This document shows, piece after piece, positions 5,507-14,867 of a DNA stretch of 18,656 nt. Below the pieces are notes generated by a model. The model did no database searches, was not told where the DNA came from, and worked only from the letters and a program-made list of their open reading frames with translations. The position numbers were made by a program, and so were the translations under genes. This stretch comes from Bacteroidales bacterium (GTDB lineage: Bacteria > Bacteroidota > Bacteroidia > Bacteroidales > Bacteroidaceae), in contig SFPC01000039.1 of the NCBI GenBank assembly GCA_004552195.1, forward strand, positions 1 to 18,656. The letters are read 5' to 3'. The first letter of the stretch is position 1; each line of letters opens with the position of its first letter.

Positions 5507-7228
5507 ATGGCACTAACTTTATCCAACCGAAGCTCCATGTATTCTGTATTCCGTTTCATAGGCCGCATACTCTTCATCAGCCTGTTTTTCCCCATCACGC
5601 TCATTGCCCAAAAAGCCGCCGGCACCACCCAACCCTACACGGTGAAGGCCGGAGAAACGATGCTCGGCATAGCTAACCGGCACGGCACCACCCTGAGCCA
5701 CCTTTTGCAACTCAACCCGGGCATGAACCCGGACTATGTACAGAAGGACCAAGTTATCCGCGTGCCCGCCACCGCCCCCACGCCGCAAGCCACGAAGCCA
5801 CAGGCCGGAGCAGCGAAAGCACAGGCCGGAGCAGTGAAAGCGCAGGCCGGGGCAGCCAAAGCACAGGCCGGAGCAGCGAAAGCACAGGCCGGAGCAGTGA
5901 AAGCACAGGCCGGAGCAGCGAAAGCACAGCCCGTGGCCGCACGGCAGGTGAAGCAACAGCCTATTATTCAATATAAGGAGCATAAGGTAAAGCGCAAAGA
6001 AACACTTTACAGCATAGCTCGGACGTATGACATCACCGTGGACGAACTGCTACAGGCCAACCCGCAGGTGGAAAAAGTCGACGGCAAGCTCAAGAAGGGC
6101 ACTATCCTCCGCATACCCGTCAAAATCATTCCGCCACAGCCGGCCTACGTCGGCTTGGACACCATCCGCGTAGCCGTGGTGCTACCATTCAGCGGAAAGG
6201 GTGTGGAGAACGAGCGCAGCGTGGAGTTCTATCGCGGTATGTTGCTCGGCATCGACCAGCTGAAACAGACGGGGACGAACTTTGTGGTGTCGGCCTACAA
6301 CGAGCCCGCCCCGGAGAAGAGCATTGCCGCACTGGCAGCACAGGTGATGCAGACGAAACCGCACGTAGTGGTGGGGCCGCTCTATCCGTCGCACTTCACT
6401 GACCTCACAGCCTACTCCTCGAAACAGACGAAAGTGGCTATACCGTTCTCATCCAAGGTGCCGCAGGTGGCCTACCGCCCGGACCTGTTCCTACTCAACA
6501 CGCCGGTCGGCTATGAGAGCACACTGTCCACAGAACTGGTGAAGGCGAATTTCAAGAAAGATGTTTGCATGGTGTTTCTCAACAAAGTGAACGGAAACAA
6601 GCAGGAGTTTTGCGCCGAATTACAACAGAGTCTGACTGAAGGGGGCTATAAGGTGCTACAACTTCCGGCTTCGTCCACTCCGACACAACTGCAAGCTTCG
6701 CTCGCCGGCAAAGGGCCGTATTTGTTTATACCAAACGACACGGACGAATCACTGCTGAAACAGACGCTTTCTACCATCTCCCAGCTCAACACGCTCTGCC
6801 CGCAAACGGCATTCTCGCTGCTGGGCTACGACAAATGGCTCTCGCTGAGCGAAACGGTGCTCAAGAACCAGATGCACGCCGTCGACACGTACATCATCAC
6901 CCCTAACTACTATTTTCCCTATACCAAGGCGGCCATGGACTTCCATGCGCTGTACCAACACTGGTTCAAGACGGAGCTGCTTGATTGCCAGCCGAAAATG
7001 GCTCCGTTAGGTTACGATTTCAGCATCGGTTTTCTCGGCAACATGGCCACTTACGGGCTCGACTTTGGCACGCAGCGTCCGCAGGAGGGCTCCGTGGCGG
7101 CACAGCCCAAGCTGCAGACCAACATGGTCTTCATGCCCGCTGCCAAAGGTGGCGGCTACGTGAGCCGAAGCCTGTGGCTCGTGCGCTTCAAGCCCGACAT
7201 GAGCATCGTGAAAATATCTGCCAACTAA
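5507..7228 (+). CDS. LysM peptidoglycan-binding protein with periplasmic-binding-protein-like (ABC substrate-binding type I) domain
   Basis: A 573-residue envelope protein. A signal peptide (M-Y-S-V-F-R-F-I-G-R then a hydrophobic core, ending near L-I-A-Q) is followed by LysM 1 (about 44-87: Y-T-V-K-A-G-E-T-M...). A low-complexity linker of six A-G-A-(A/V)-K-A-Q heptads spans residues 100-141, then LysM 2 (about 156-206: H-K-V-K-R-K-E-T-L-Y-S-I-A). From about 215 to the end is a LivK/type-I periplasmic-binding fold (I-R-V-A-V-V-L-P-F-S-G, V-V-V-G-P-L-Y-P-S, L-L-G-Y-D-K-W). LysM domains bind the glycan backbone, so the protein is probably anchored to peptidoglycan. The ligand of the PBP-like domain is unknown. 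ATG 5537 gives a shorter, more typical signal peptide and is an equally good start. It precedes the PorT-like gene by 31 bp, probably in one transcript. Confidence 0.85.
   Translation: MALTLSNRSSMYSVFRFIGRILFISLFFPITLIAQKAAGTTQPYTVKAGETMLGIANRHGTTLSHLLQLNPGMNPDYVQKDQVIRVPATAPTPQATKPQAGAAKAQAGAVKAQAGAAKAQAGAAKAQAGAVKAQAGAAKAQPVAARQVKQQPIIQYKEHKVKRKETLYSIARTYDITVDELLQANPQVEKVDGKLKKGTILRIPVKIIPPQPAYVGLDTIRVAVVLPFSGKGVENERSVEFYRGMLLGIDQLKQTGTNFVVSAYNEPAPEKSIAALAAQVMQTKPHVVVGPLYPSHFTDLTAYSSKQTKVAIPFSSKVPQVAYRPDLFLLNTPVGYESTLSTELVKANFKKDVCMVFLNKVNGNKQEFCAELQQSLTEGGYKVLQLPASSTPTQLQASLAGKGPYLFIPNDTDESLLKQTLSTISQLNTLCPQTAFSLLGYDKWLSLSETVLKNQMHAVDTYIITPNYYFPYTKAAMDFHALYQHWFKTELLDCQPKMAPLGYDFSIGFLGNMATYGLDFGTQRPQEGSVAAQPKLQTNMVFMPAAKGGGYVSRSLWLVRFKPDMSIVKISAN
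5804..5929 (+). repeat. Six tandem 21-bp repeats (minisatellite) inside the LysM gene
   Basis: Six in-frame copies of GCCGGAGCAGYGAAAGCRCAG start at 5804, 5825, 5846, 5867, 5888 and 5909 with only a few base changes between units. They encode A-G-A-(A/V)-K-A-Q heptads that join the two LysM domains. Units 2 and 5 carry the Val codon, so the array may have arisen by doubling a three-unit block. Because the unit is a multiple of three, gain or loss changes linker length without a frameshift. Confidence 0.93.
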
Positions 7229-7259
7229 CCTCTTTCCGCACTTCTTCTGACAATCCCTT

Positions 7260-7988
7260 ATGAAACGCCTTCTCCGCCCCTCCCGGCTTTTGTTTCTCTT
7301 CCCACTTTTTCTCCTCTGCCTGCCGGCCTTTTCCCAAGTTGGCGAGCCGCGCAACGGTATCGCCGTAGGTTTTTCGGGAGGCGTGGTCCTGAACTCTGTC
7401 GGGTTCGACCCTACCATCAAACAGCAGATGCACATAGGTCCCACGCTCGGCGTGGTGGCGCGCTTCACGAGCGAGAAATATTTCAGCACCTACTGCGCGC
7501 TCCAAGTGGAGCTGAACTATGCACAGCTCGGCTGGAAAGAGAATGTGCTCGACGCGCAGTCACAGCCGCTGCCCGACCGTTACAGCCGCCACATGCACTA
7601 CATCCAGCTGCCTGTGCTGGCACGCATGGCATGGGGAAAGGAGTATAAGGGATGGATGGGCTATTTCCTGGCAGGGCCACAACTGGGGTATTGCCTGGCG
7701 GAGTCGTCGGAACGCTCGGAGTTCACGCTCAACGGAAACGGCGACCCCGACCGCCCAAACGGTATGTTTGCACAATATGACATGGCGATAGACAAACGCT
7801 TTGACTACGGCATAACGGCCGGTGCAGGCGTAGAACTCTCTACCGCAGCCGGCCGCTTCTTGCTCGAAGGCCGCTATTATTACGGCCTCTCGGATATTTT
7901 CAACAATTCAAAGAAGGACGTCTTCGGACGCTCCAACAACGGAACCATCGTGGCGAAGATTACCTACTTGTTCGACATTCGGAAATAA
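7260..7988 (+). CDS. PorT-family outer-membrane beta-barrel protein
   Basis: A 242-residue protein with a clear signal peptide (M-K-R-L-L-R-P-S-R then a Leu/Phe-rich core, cleavage near F-S-Q at 24-26). Alternating hydrophobic/polar strands typical of the OMP_b-brl_2 (PorT-like) family follow: G-I-A-V-G-F-S-G-G near 33-41, H-Y-I-Q-L-P-V-L-A-R-M near 112-122, F-D-Y-G-I-T-A-G-A-G-V-E-L, and a final strand I-V-A-K-I-T-Y-L-F-D-I-R-K. The I-Q-L-P strand is a hallmark of these small barrels. Family membership does not by itself mean a role in type IX secretion. It lies 31 bp after the LysM/PBP gene, and the pair may link peptidoglycan to the outer membrane (inference). It ends in a convergent junction with trmD. 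Confidence 0.85.
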   Translation: MKRLLRPSRLLFLFPLFLLCLPAFSQVGEPRNGIAVGFSGGVVLNSVGFDPTIKQQMHIGPTLGVVARFTSEKYFSTYCALQVELNYAQLGWKENVLDAQSQPLPDRYSRHMHYIQLPVLARMAWGKEYKGWMGYFLAGPQLGYCLAESSERSEFTLNGNGDPDRPNGMFAQYDMAIDKRFDYGITAGAGVELSTAAGRFLLEGRYYYGLSDIFNNSKKDVFGRSNNGTIVAKITYLFDIRK

Positions 7989-8029
7989 AATATCCAAGTT
8001 TCACGAGTGTAAAGGTTATGAGGAATTAG

Positions 8030-8114
8030 GTTATGAGGTTATAAAGTTACTATTAGGAGTTTCCGCATAGCAGAAAAAAACTATACTCCAAAATTAACTT
8101 TATAACCTCATAAC
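8030..8114. terminator. Perfect 20-bp inverted repeat between convergent genes (likely bidirectional terminator)
   Basis: Arms 8030-8049 (GTTATGAGGTTATAAAGTTA) and 8095-8114 are exact reverse complements around a 45-nt loop. Additional GGTTATGAGG/AGGTTA words flank them at 8014-8032, and CCTAACCTAATAACC lies at 8131-8145. The 206-bp gap separates the 3' ends of the PorT gene and trmD, so a two-way terminator is plausible; the AT-rich arms and long loop also fit a dispersed intergenic repeat. Confidence 0.5.
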
Positions 8115-8152
8115 TCTGGGAGCAAAGCGACCCTAACCTAATAACCAATCAG

Positions 8153-8169
8153 TTTCGCAAGTTGCGAAA
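8153..8169. repeat. Short perfect palindrome near the trmD 3' end
   Basis: TTTCGCAA (8153-8160) and TTGCGAAA (8162-8169) are exact reverse complements around a single central G. It lies 26 bp beyond the trmD stop and could be a terminator hairpin for the minus-strand transcript or a protein-binding site. Confidence 0.45.
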
Positions 8170-8194
8170 ATTGAATAATATCCCCCTTCTTAAT

Positions 8195-8872
8195 TTATTT
8201 CTCCAACAAGTCCGGACGCAAACGCTTGGTCCGTTCAAGACTTTGCGCCAATTCCCATTCCTTGATTTTCGCATCGTGACCCGAAAGCAGGATTTCGGGC
8301 ACCTTCCAGCCTTTGTAGTCAGCCGGGCGGGTATAAACCGGTGCTGCCAGCAGGTTGTCCTGGAACGAGTCGCTCAACGCGCTCTGCTCGTCGGAGAGCA
8401 CACCGGGAATGAGGCGGACAATGGCATCGCTCATCACCGCTGCGGGCAGCTCTCCCCCTGTCAGCACATAGTCGCCCACGCTTACCTCCTTGGTAATCAG
8501 GTGCTCGCGGATGCGATAGTCAATGCCCTTATAGTGGCCGCAGAGAATAATCAGGTTCTTCTTCAATGACAGTTCGTTGGCCATGGGCTGGTCGAACTGT
8601 TCGCCGTCGGGCGAGGTGAAAATGACCTCATCGTAATCGCGCTCCGCCTTCAGCGCACTGATGCAGGCATCGATGGGTTGGCACTGCATCACCATGCCCG
8701 CGAAACCACCGAAAGGATAATCGTCCACACGGCGGTGCTTGTCGGTTGTGTAGTCGCGCAGATTGTGCAAATGGATTTCCGCCAGCCCCTTCTTCTGGGC
8801 ACGGGCCAGGATGGACGTGTGTACAAAGCCTTCGAGCATTTCGGGCAACACGGTGATGATGTCTATTCTCAT
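8195..8872 (-). CDS. trmD: tRNA (guanine-N1)-methyltransferase TrmD
   Basis: TrmD methylates G37 of tRNAs with a G36-G37 sequence, using S-adenosylmethionine, and prevents +1 frameshifting. The 225-residue protein has the SPOUT trefoil-knot motifs: L-C-G-H-Y-K-G-I-D (110-118), [12 protein letters not shown] (131-142) and I-P-G-V-L (155-159). It also has the catalytic-loop Asp in A-L-S-D-S-F (Asp168) and the C-terminal tRNA-binding P-E-I-L-L-S-G-H-D (192-200) and R-T-K-R-L-R-P-D. The N-terminal loop reads Y-P-F-G-G-F-A-G-M rather than the G-G-G-x-G-M of Proteobacteria; I take this as a lineage variant. In this organism trmD is alone on its strand, not in the rpsP-rimM-trmD-rplS operon. It is divergent from ligA. 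Confidence 0.96.
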   Translation of the reverse strand: MRIDIITVLPEMLEGFVHTSILARAQKKGLAEIHLHNLRDYTTDKHRRVDDYPFGGFAGMVMQCQPIDACISALKAERDYDEVIFTSPDGEQFDQPMANELSLKKNLIILCGHYKGIDYRIREHLITKEVSVGDYVLTGGELPAAVMSDAIVRLIPGVLSDEQSALSDSFQDNLLAAPVYTRPADYKGWKVPEILLSGHDAKIKEWELAQSLERTKRLRPDLLEK

Positions 8873-8902
8873 GAAAAGCAGTTTTTACGTTTTTTAGAGG
8901 CG

Positions 8903-8910
8903 CAAAAGTA
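8903..8910 (-). promoter_or_regulatory. -7 element of the trmD promoter
   Basis: On the minus strand this reads TACTTTTG, an exact TAnnTTTG match, 31 bp upstream of the trmD ATG at 8872. A clear -33 TTTG is missing. It lies within the 96-bp divergent region shared with ligA. Confidence 0.45.
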
Positions 8911-8932
8911 CAAAATAAATGACTGCGTAACT

Positions 8933-10981
<2,049 letters not shown>

Positions 10982-11008
10982 CCTTTGCCGACAGCTCGGC
11001 TAATGAAT

Positions 11009-11048
11009 GTTCGGCGCAGCCCCGGAAAACTCCGTAGCTGCGCCGAAC
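11009..11048 (+). terminator. Hairpin downstream of ligA
   Basis: Perfect 12-bp arms GTTCGGCGCAGC (11009-11020) and GCTGCGCCGAAC (11037-11048) surround a 16-nt loop, 28 bp past the ligA stop. Only a weak T-run follows (TTGTCATTTTG). It is probably the ligA transcription end or an RNA-stabilising 3' structure. Confidence 0.5.
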
Positions 11049-11065
11049 TTGTCATTTTGCCCCAC

Positions 11066-11235
11066 CTTTCCATAAAATAGGCGGCGGCTCGGCAGAGCTA
11101 AATTGAAAAACCTTCGATTTTTCTTTTGCTCTGCGCTCGCCTTGCACTATCTTTCCATAAAATAGGCGGCGGCTCGGCAGAGCAAAATTGAAAAACCTTC
11201 GATTTTTCTTTTGCTCTGCGCTCGCCTTGCACTAT
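11066..11235 (+). repeat. Two tandem copies of an 85-bp promoter-bearing repeat
   Basis: Copy A (11066-11150) and copy B (11151-11235) start CTTTCCATAAAATAGG and end CGCCTTGCACTAT, with 84 of 85 positions identical (T/A at 11099 versus 11184). Each copy is an imperfect palindrome, with GCAGAGC.AAA and GAAAAA on the left against TTTTTC and TTTTGCTCTGC on the right around a CCTTCGA loop. The same words occur inside the fold-back element at 2684-2748. The array lies in the 406-bp gene-free gap between ligA and nqrA. Confidence 0.93.
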
Positions 11236-11240
11236 CTTTG
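11210..11240 (+). promoter_or_regulatory. Consensus Bacteroidetes promoter for the nqr operon
   Basis: TTTG at 11210-11213, a 19-nt spacer and TATCTTTG at 11233-11240 exactly match TTTG-N19-TAnnTTTG. The -33 box and spacer belong to repeat copy B, and the -7 box spans the end of the repeat. Copy A has the same TTTG (11125-11128) and 19-nt spacer, but its -7 box reads TATCTTTC (11148-11155), one base off. Predicted start of transcription is near 11246. Confidence 0.72.
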
Positions 11241-11387
11241 CCGCTAAATAAACTTAAAAAAGATGGAAGAAGATGTCGGACTGTCATAGTTGGAGAAGTT
11301 TTACCAGCTGACAATCACCTGCATCACACCATAACAATGAAATCATACCAGCATTATCCTTGCTAAGCATATTATATTTTTTGATGA
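11241..11387 (+). other. Untranslated leader of the nqr operon
   Basis: This stretch of about 140 nt between the promoter and the nqrA ATG contains two tiny reading frames of eight codons (11263-11289 and 11337-11366), an A/T-rich end, and no strong hairpin or riboswitch fold that I can recognise. It is long compared with the roughly 20-35 nt leaders predicted for yicC, ligA and the PD40 gene. Confidence 0.4.
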
Positions 11388-12743
11388 ATGAAAACATTGT
11401 ATAAAATTAAGAAAGGCCTGGATTTAAAGTTGAAAGGCGAAGCCGAACTCGTGTTGAAGCAATCATCACTGAGTGGGGAATACGCCTTGATGCCAACCGA
11501 TTTTCCGGGCATCGTGCCCCGTGCCGTAGTCAAAGAAGGCGATCGTGTGCTGGCCGGAGATGCCTTGTTCGTGGACAAGGCAACCGAACAGGTAAAGTTT
11601 GTGTCGCCCGTGAGTGGTACCGTAGTAGGCGTGGAACGAGGCGAACGCAGAAAATTGCTCCGCTTCAGAGTGAAGGCGGATAGAGAGCAGGTTTACAAAG
11701 ACTTCGGTGCCTGTGCTCATCCCGAAAAATTGACCGGTGCGGAAGTGACGAAGCTGTTGCTCGACAGCGGCCTGTTCGGTTTCCTGCGCCAACGTCCTTA
11801 CGATGTTATCGCTTCACCACTTGATACGCCTAAGGCTATCTTCGTTTCCACCTTCAGCAAAATGCCTTTGGCCGCTGATTTCAGTTTCGTGGTGAAAGGT
11901 CAGGAAGCTGACTTCAAGGCCGGTATCCGGGCTTTGGCCAAAATTGCCAAAGTACACTTGGGCATCTGTCCCTCGCAAATCAACTCCGAGCTACTGCCCG
12001 TGAGCGAGGCCGAAGTCAGCGTGTTCGACGGTCCGAACCCTTCGGGCAATGTGGGCGTACACATCAACCGCGTCTGCCCCGTGAACAAAGGGGAAACCGT
12101 ATGGACACTGGCTCCTGAAATGGCCGTGATACTGGGCCGCTTGCTCCGCACGGGCCATCTCGACCTGACCAGACGCATCGCTGTGGCAGGTTCGCAGGTG
12201 AACAAGCCGCAATATGTGGAAACATTGGTGGGCACACCCTTGGCAGACTTGCTGAAAGGGCAACTGGCAACCACAGAACACGTACGAATCATCAATGGCA
12301 ATCCCTTTGTGGGTTATCCGACTTCGGTTGAGGGCTTCTTAGGAGCTTTCAGCACGGAAGTGTGCGCCATTCCCGAAGGTGACGATGTGAACGAAGCTTT
12401 CGGCTGGATTGCTCCCCGACTGAACGACTTTTCCACCAGCAGGAGCTATTTCTCCTGGCTCATGGGCAAGAAGCGCGCCTACGACCTGGATTGCCGCATC
12501 AAGGGTGGCGAACGCCACATGATCATGAGTGCCGAGTATGAACGCGTGTTCCCCATGGACATCTATCCGAGCTACCTTATCAAAGCCATCATCACGGGCG
12601 ACATTGACCGGCAAGAGGCTTTGGGCATCTACGAGGTAGCTCCCGAGGACTTTGCCGTGGCAGAGTTCATCGACTCGTCCAAACTGGAACTTCAACGCAT
12701 TGTCCGCGAAGGACTGGACGTGCTGAGAAAGGAAAATGCGTAA
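11388..12743 (+). CDS. nqrA: Na+-translocating NADH:quinone reductase subunit A
   Basis: NqrA is the soluble cytoplasmic-side subunit of the Na+-NQR complex, which oxidises NADH, reduces ubiquinone or menaquinone and pumps Na+ outward. The 451-residue protein begins with the family N-terminus K-I-K-K-G-L-D-L-K-L-K-G, has no membrane segment, and contains a biotinyl/lipoyl-like hammerhead near 40-75 (P-R-A-V-V-K-E-G-D-R-V, V-S-P-V-S-G-T-V-V). The SLBB-like C-terminal part follows (G-T-P-L-A-D-L-L, R-I-I-N-G-N-P-F-V-G). Length is normal for the family. It is the first gene of nqrABCDEF and is preceded by the consensus promoter at 11210-11240. Confidence 0.96.
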   Translation: MKTLYKIKKGLDLKLKGEAELVLKQSSLSGEYALMPTDFPGIVPRAVVKEGDRVLAGDALFVDKATEQVKFVSPVSGTVVGVERGERRKLLRFRVKADREQVYKDFGACAHPEKLTGAEVTKLLLDSGLFGFLRQRPYDVIASPLDTPKAIFVSTFSKMPLAADFSFVVKGQEADFKAGIRALAKIAKVHLGICPSQINSELLPVSEAEVSVFDGPNPSGNVGVHINRVCPVNKGETVWTLAPEMAVILGRLLRTGHLDLTRRIAVAGSQVNKPQYVETLVGTPLADLLKGQLATTEHVRIINGNPFVGYPTSVEGFLGAFSTEVCAIPEGDDVNEAFGWIAPRLNDFSTSRSYFSWLMGKKRAYDLDCRIKGGERHMIMSAEYERVFPMDIYPSYLIKAIITGDIDRQEALGIYEVAPEDFAVAEFIDSSKLELQRIVREGLDVLRKENA

Positions 12744-12838
12744 GCTCCAGGCTGTTGAAGTAAAAATGTCATGAACGCAGGGTTTCTATTTGATACTCCG
12801 TGTTTATTTATTGACTTTACACTATCTAAATTACGAAA

Positions 12839-14008
12839 ATGCTTAAACAATTTTTTGACAATATCCGTCCGAACTTCGAGGACGGGGGCAAGCTGAAGGC
12901 ATTCCGGTCAGTGTTCGAGGGTATGGAAACATTCATGCTCGTGCCCAACGCCACTGCACGTACCGGCGTGAGCATTCACGATGCCATCGACTCCAAGCGC
13001 ATCATGTCGTTTGTAGTGATTGCCCTGTTGCCGGCCTTGCTGTTCGGCATGTACAACATCGGCTACCAAAACGCTGCGGCGGCAGGCCAACTGGAAACGA
13101 CGGGCTTCTGGTCCATGTTCCTTTATGGTTTCCTGTTGGTGTTGCCCAAAATCATCGTTTCATACCTCGTGGGACTGGGCATCGAATTTGCCGTAGCCCA
13201 ATGGAAACATGAGGAAATCCAGGAAGGCTATTTGGTGACGGGTATCCTGATTCCACTGATTGTACCGGTGGGCTGCCCGCTCTGGATGCTGGCCGTGGCA
13301 GTGGCTTTCTCCGTGGTTTTCTGCAAGGAAATCTTCGGCGGAACGGGTATGAACATATTCAATCCCGCACTGGTGGCACGCGCCTTCCTCTTCTTCTCCT
13401 ACCCCACCAGCATGAGCGGCGACAAAGTTTGGGTGGCCGGCGAACAGGTGCTGGGCTTAGGCTATAACCTGCCCGACGGCACCACAATGGCTACTCCCCT
13501 CGGCGAAGTGGCTGCCGGCAATGCTCCGACAGCGGGATTGAGCGACATGATTTGCGGTCTTATACCCGGCTCTATCGGCGAGACTTCCGTGATAGCCATC
13601 GGCTTGGGTGCCTTGCTGCTGCTCTACACGCAGATAGCTTCCTGGCGTACCATGGTCAGCGTATTTGCCGGCGGTATTATCGTGGCTGTGTTGTTCAACA
13701 TGTGCGGCCTGACGGGCAACGCCGTGGCTTCCATGCCTTGGTATGAACACCTTGCCACGGGTGGTTTCTGCTTCGGTGCCGTGTTCATGGCCACTGACCC
13801 CGTGACCAGCGCACGAACGGAGAACGGCAAGTTCATCTATGGTTTCCTCATCGGCGCATTGGCTATTCTGATCCGCGTGCTGAACCCGGGTTATCCCGAA
13901 GGCATGATGCTGGCGATACTCTTTATGAATATGTTCGCACCTCTCATCGACTACTGCTTTGTACAGCGGAACATTAACCGACGGTTGAAGAGAATGAAGA
14001 ATGAATAA
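12839..14008 (+). CDS. nqrB: Na+-translocating NADH:quinone reductase subunit B
   Basis: NqrB is the large integral membrane subunit; it binds a covalent FMN and riboflavin and forms part of the Na+ path. The 389-residue protein has a cytoplasmic N-terminus (about 1-55) and eight to ten hydrophobic helices from about 56 onward. Family signatures include G-T-G-M-N-I-F-N-P-A-L-V-A-R-A-F-L-F-F (168-186) and M-A-T-D-P-V-T-S-A-R. The covalent flavin site is D-G-T-T-M-A-T-P-L (213-221): Thr219 aligns with the flavinylated Thr of the usual S/T-G-A-T motif, but Gly is replaced by Met. It begins 95 bp after nqrA, a gap with no clear regulatory signal. Confidence 0.96.
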   Translation: MLKQFFDNIRPNFEDGGKLKAFRSVFEGMETFMLVPNATARTGVSIHDAIDSKRIMSFVVIALLPALLFGMYNIGYQNAAAAGQLETTGFWSMFLYGFLLVLPKIIVSYLVGLGIEFAVAQWKHEEIQEGYLVTGILIPLIVPVGCPLWMLAVAVAFSVVFCKEIFGGTGMNIFNPALVARAFLFFSYPTSMSGDKVWVAGEQVLGLGYNLPDGTTMATPLGEVAAGNAPTAGLSDMICGLIPGSIGETSVIAIGLGALLLLYTQIASWRTMVSVFAGGIIVAVLFNMCGLTGNAVASMPWYEHLATGGFCFGAVFMATDPVTSARTENGKFIYGFLIGALAILIRVLNPGYPEGMMLAILFMNMFAPLIDYCFVQRNINRRLKRMKNE

Positions 14009-14044
14009 TCATTATTCGTTTTTCTTTAAACTATATTTCTACCC

Positions 14045-14761
14045 ATGAATACCAACAATAATACCTATACAATACTCTATGCCTCGGTAATGGTTGTTAT
14101 CGTGGCATTCCTGCTTGCCTTTGTTTCCTCAGCCCTCCGGCCCACACAGGAGCAGAATGTGGCTTTGGACAAGAAAAAGCAGATATTGGCCGCTTTGAAC
14201 ATCCGGGGACTTTCTCATCCTGACTCCATCGAAGCAAAATACAACGAAGTGGTTGTGGCCGACATGGTTGTCAAGAGCGACGGCACGGTGGTGAAAGAAG
14301 GCTCGAACAAGGAGAACGATGGCTTTAAAGTCGCCAACAAAGACATTTCGGCAGACTGCCTGCCCGTTTACCTTTGCAAGGTGGGCGACGAAACGAAATA
14401 TGTGGTGCCCATGACAGGACGCGGCCTCTGGGGCGGCCTCTGGGGCTACATGGCCGTCAACAGTGACCTGAAGACGGTTTACGGCGCGTATTTCTCGCAC
14501 GAGAGCGAAACGGCCGGTCTGGGCGCGTTGATTGCCGAAACAAGTTTTCAGGAAAAGTTCTGCGGCAAACAGATTTTCGCTGACACTGCCGACTGCGAGC
14601 AAGTAAGCCTCACGGTGGTGAAAAACGGTAAGGTGGAGCCCGGAAAAGAAGGCTACCAGGTGGACGGCATCACCGGCGCCACACTGACTTCGGTGGGCGT
14701 GGCGAACATGGTGACCGAAGGCTTGCAACAATACGTAGGATACTTTAAGTCTATTCAATAA
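14045..14761 (+). CDS. nqrC: Na+-translocating NADH:quinone reductase subunit C
   Basis: NqrC carries a second covalent FMN in a periplasmic domain and relays electrons between subunits. The 238-residue protein has one N-terminal membrane helix (about 9-31: I-L-Y-A-S-V-M-V-V-I-V-A-F-L-L-A-F) followed by a soluble FMN_bind domain. The flavinylation motif is canonical: D-G-I-T-G-A-T-L-T-S, with FMN expected on Thr213. G-R-G-L-W-G-G-L-W-G (125-134) and H-E-S-E-T-A-G-L-G (152-160) are further family blocks. It starts 36 bp after nqrB. Attachment of the FMN needs an ApbE transferase, not encoded in this window. Confidence 0.96.
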   Translation: MNTNNNTYTILYASVMVVIVAFLLAFVSSALRPTQEQNVALDKKKQILAALNIRGLSHPDSIEAKYNEVVVADMVVKSDGTVVKEGSNKENDGFKVANKDISADCLPVYLCKVGDETKYVVPMTGRGLWGGLWGYMAVNSDLKTVYGAYFSHESETAGLGALIAETSFQEKFCGKQIFADTADCEQVSLTVVKNGKVEPGKEGYQVDGITGATLTSVGVANMVTEGLQQYVGYFKSIQ

Positions 14762-14867
14762 CCTTGGCGGCATTTCGCTGCCCTCCGTCCTGCCCAACTG
14801 CTATCAGCAGACTTCACACGGACGGACCGACAGAAAGAAGTGCCCCGACAAATCAGTTTTCAGAACA

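Noticed and set aside
5804..5929. CRISPR-like array
   Set aside because: The 21-bp units are directly adjacent with no spacers and are in frame within a protein linker; this is a minisatellite.
11066..11235. CRISPR repeats or an attachment site
   Set aside because: Only two head-to-tail 85-bp copies without spacers, and no integrase or cas gene nearby; a tandem duplication explains it.
11241..11387. Riboswitch in the nqr leader
   Set aside because: No recognisable conserved riboswitch core or expression-platform hairpin was visible.
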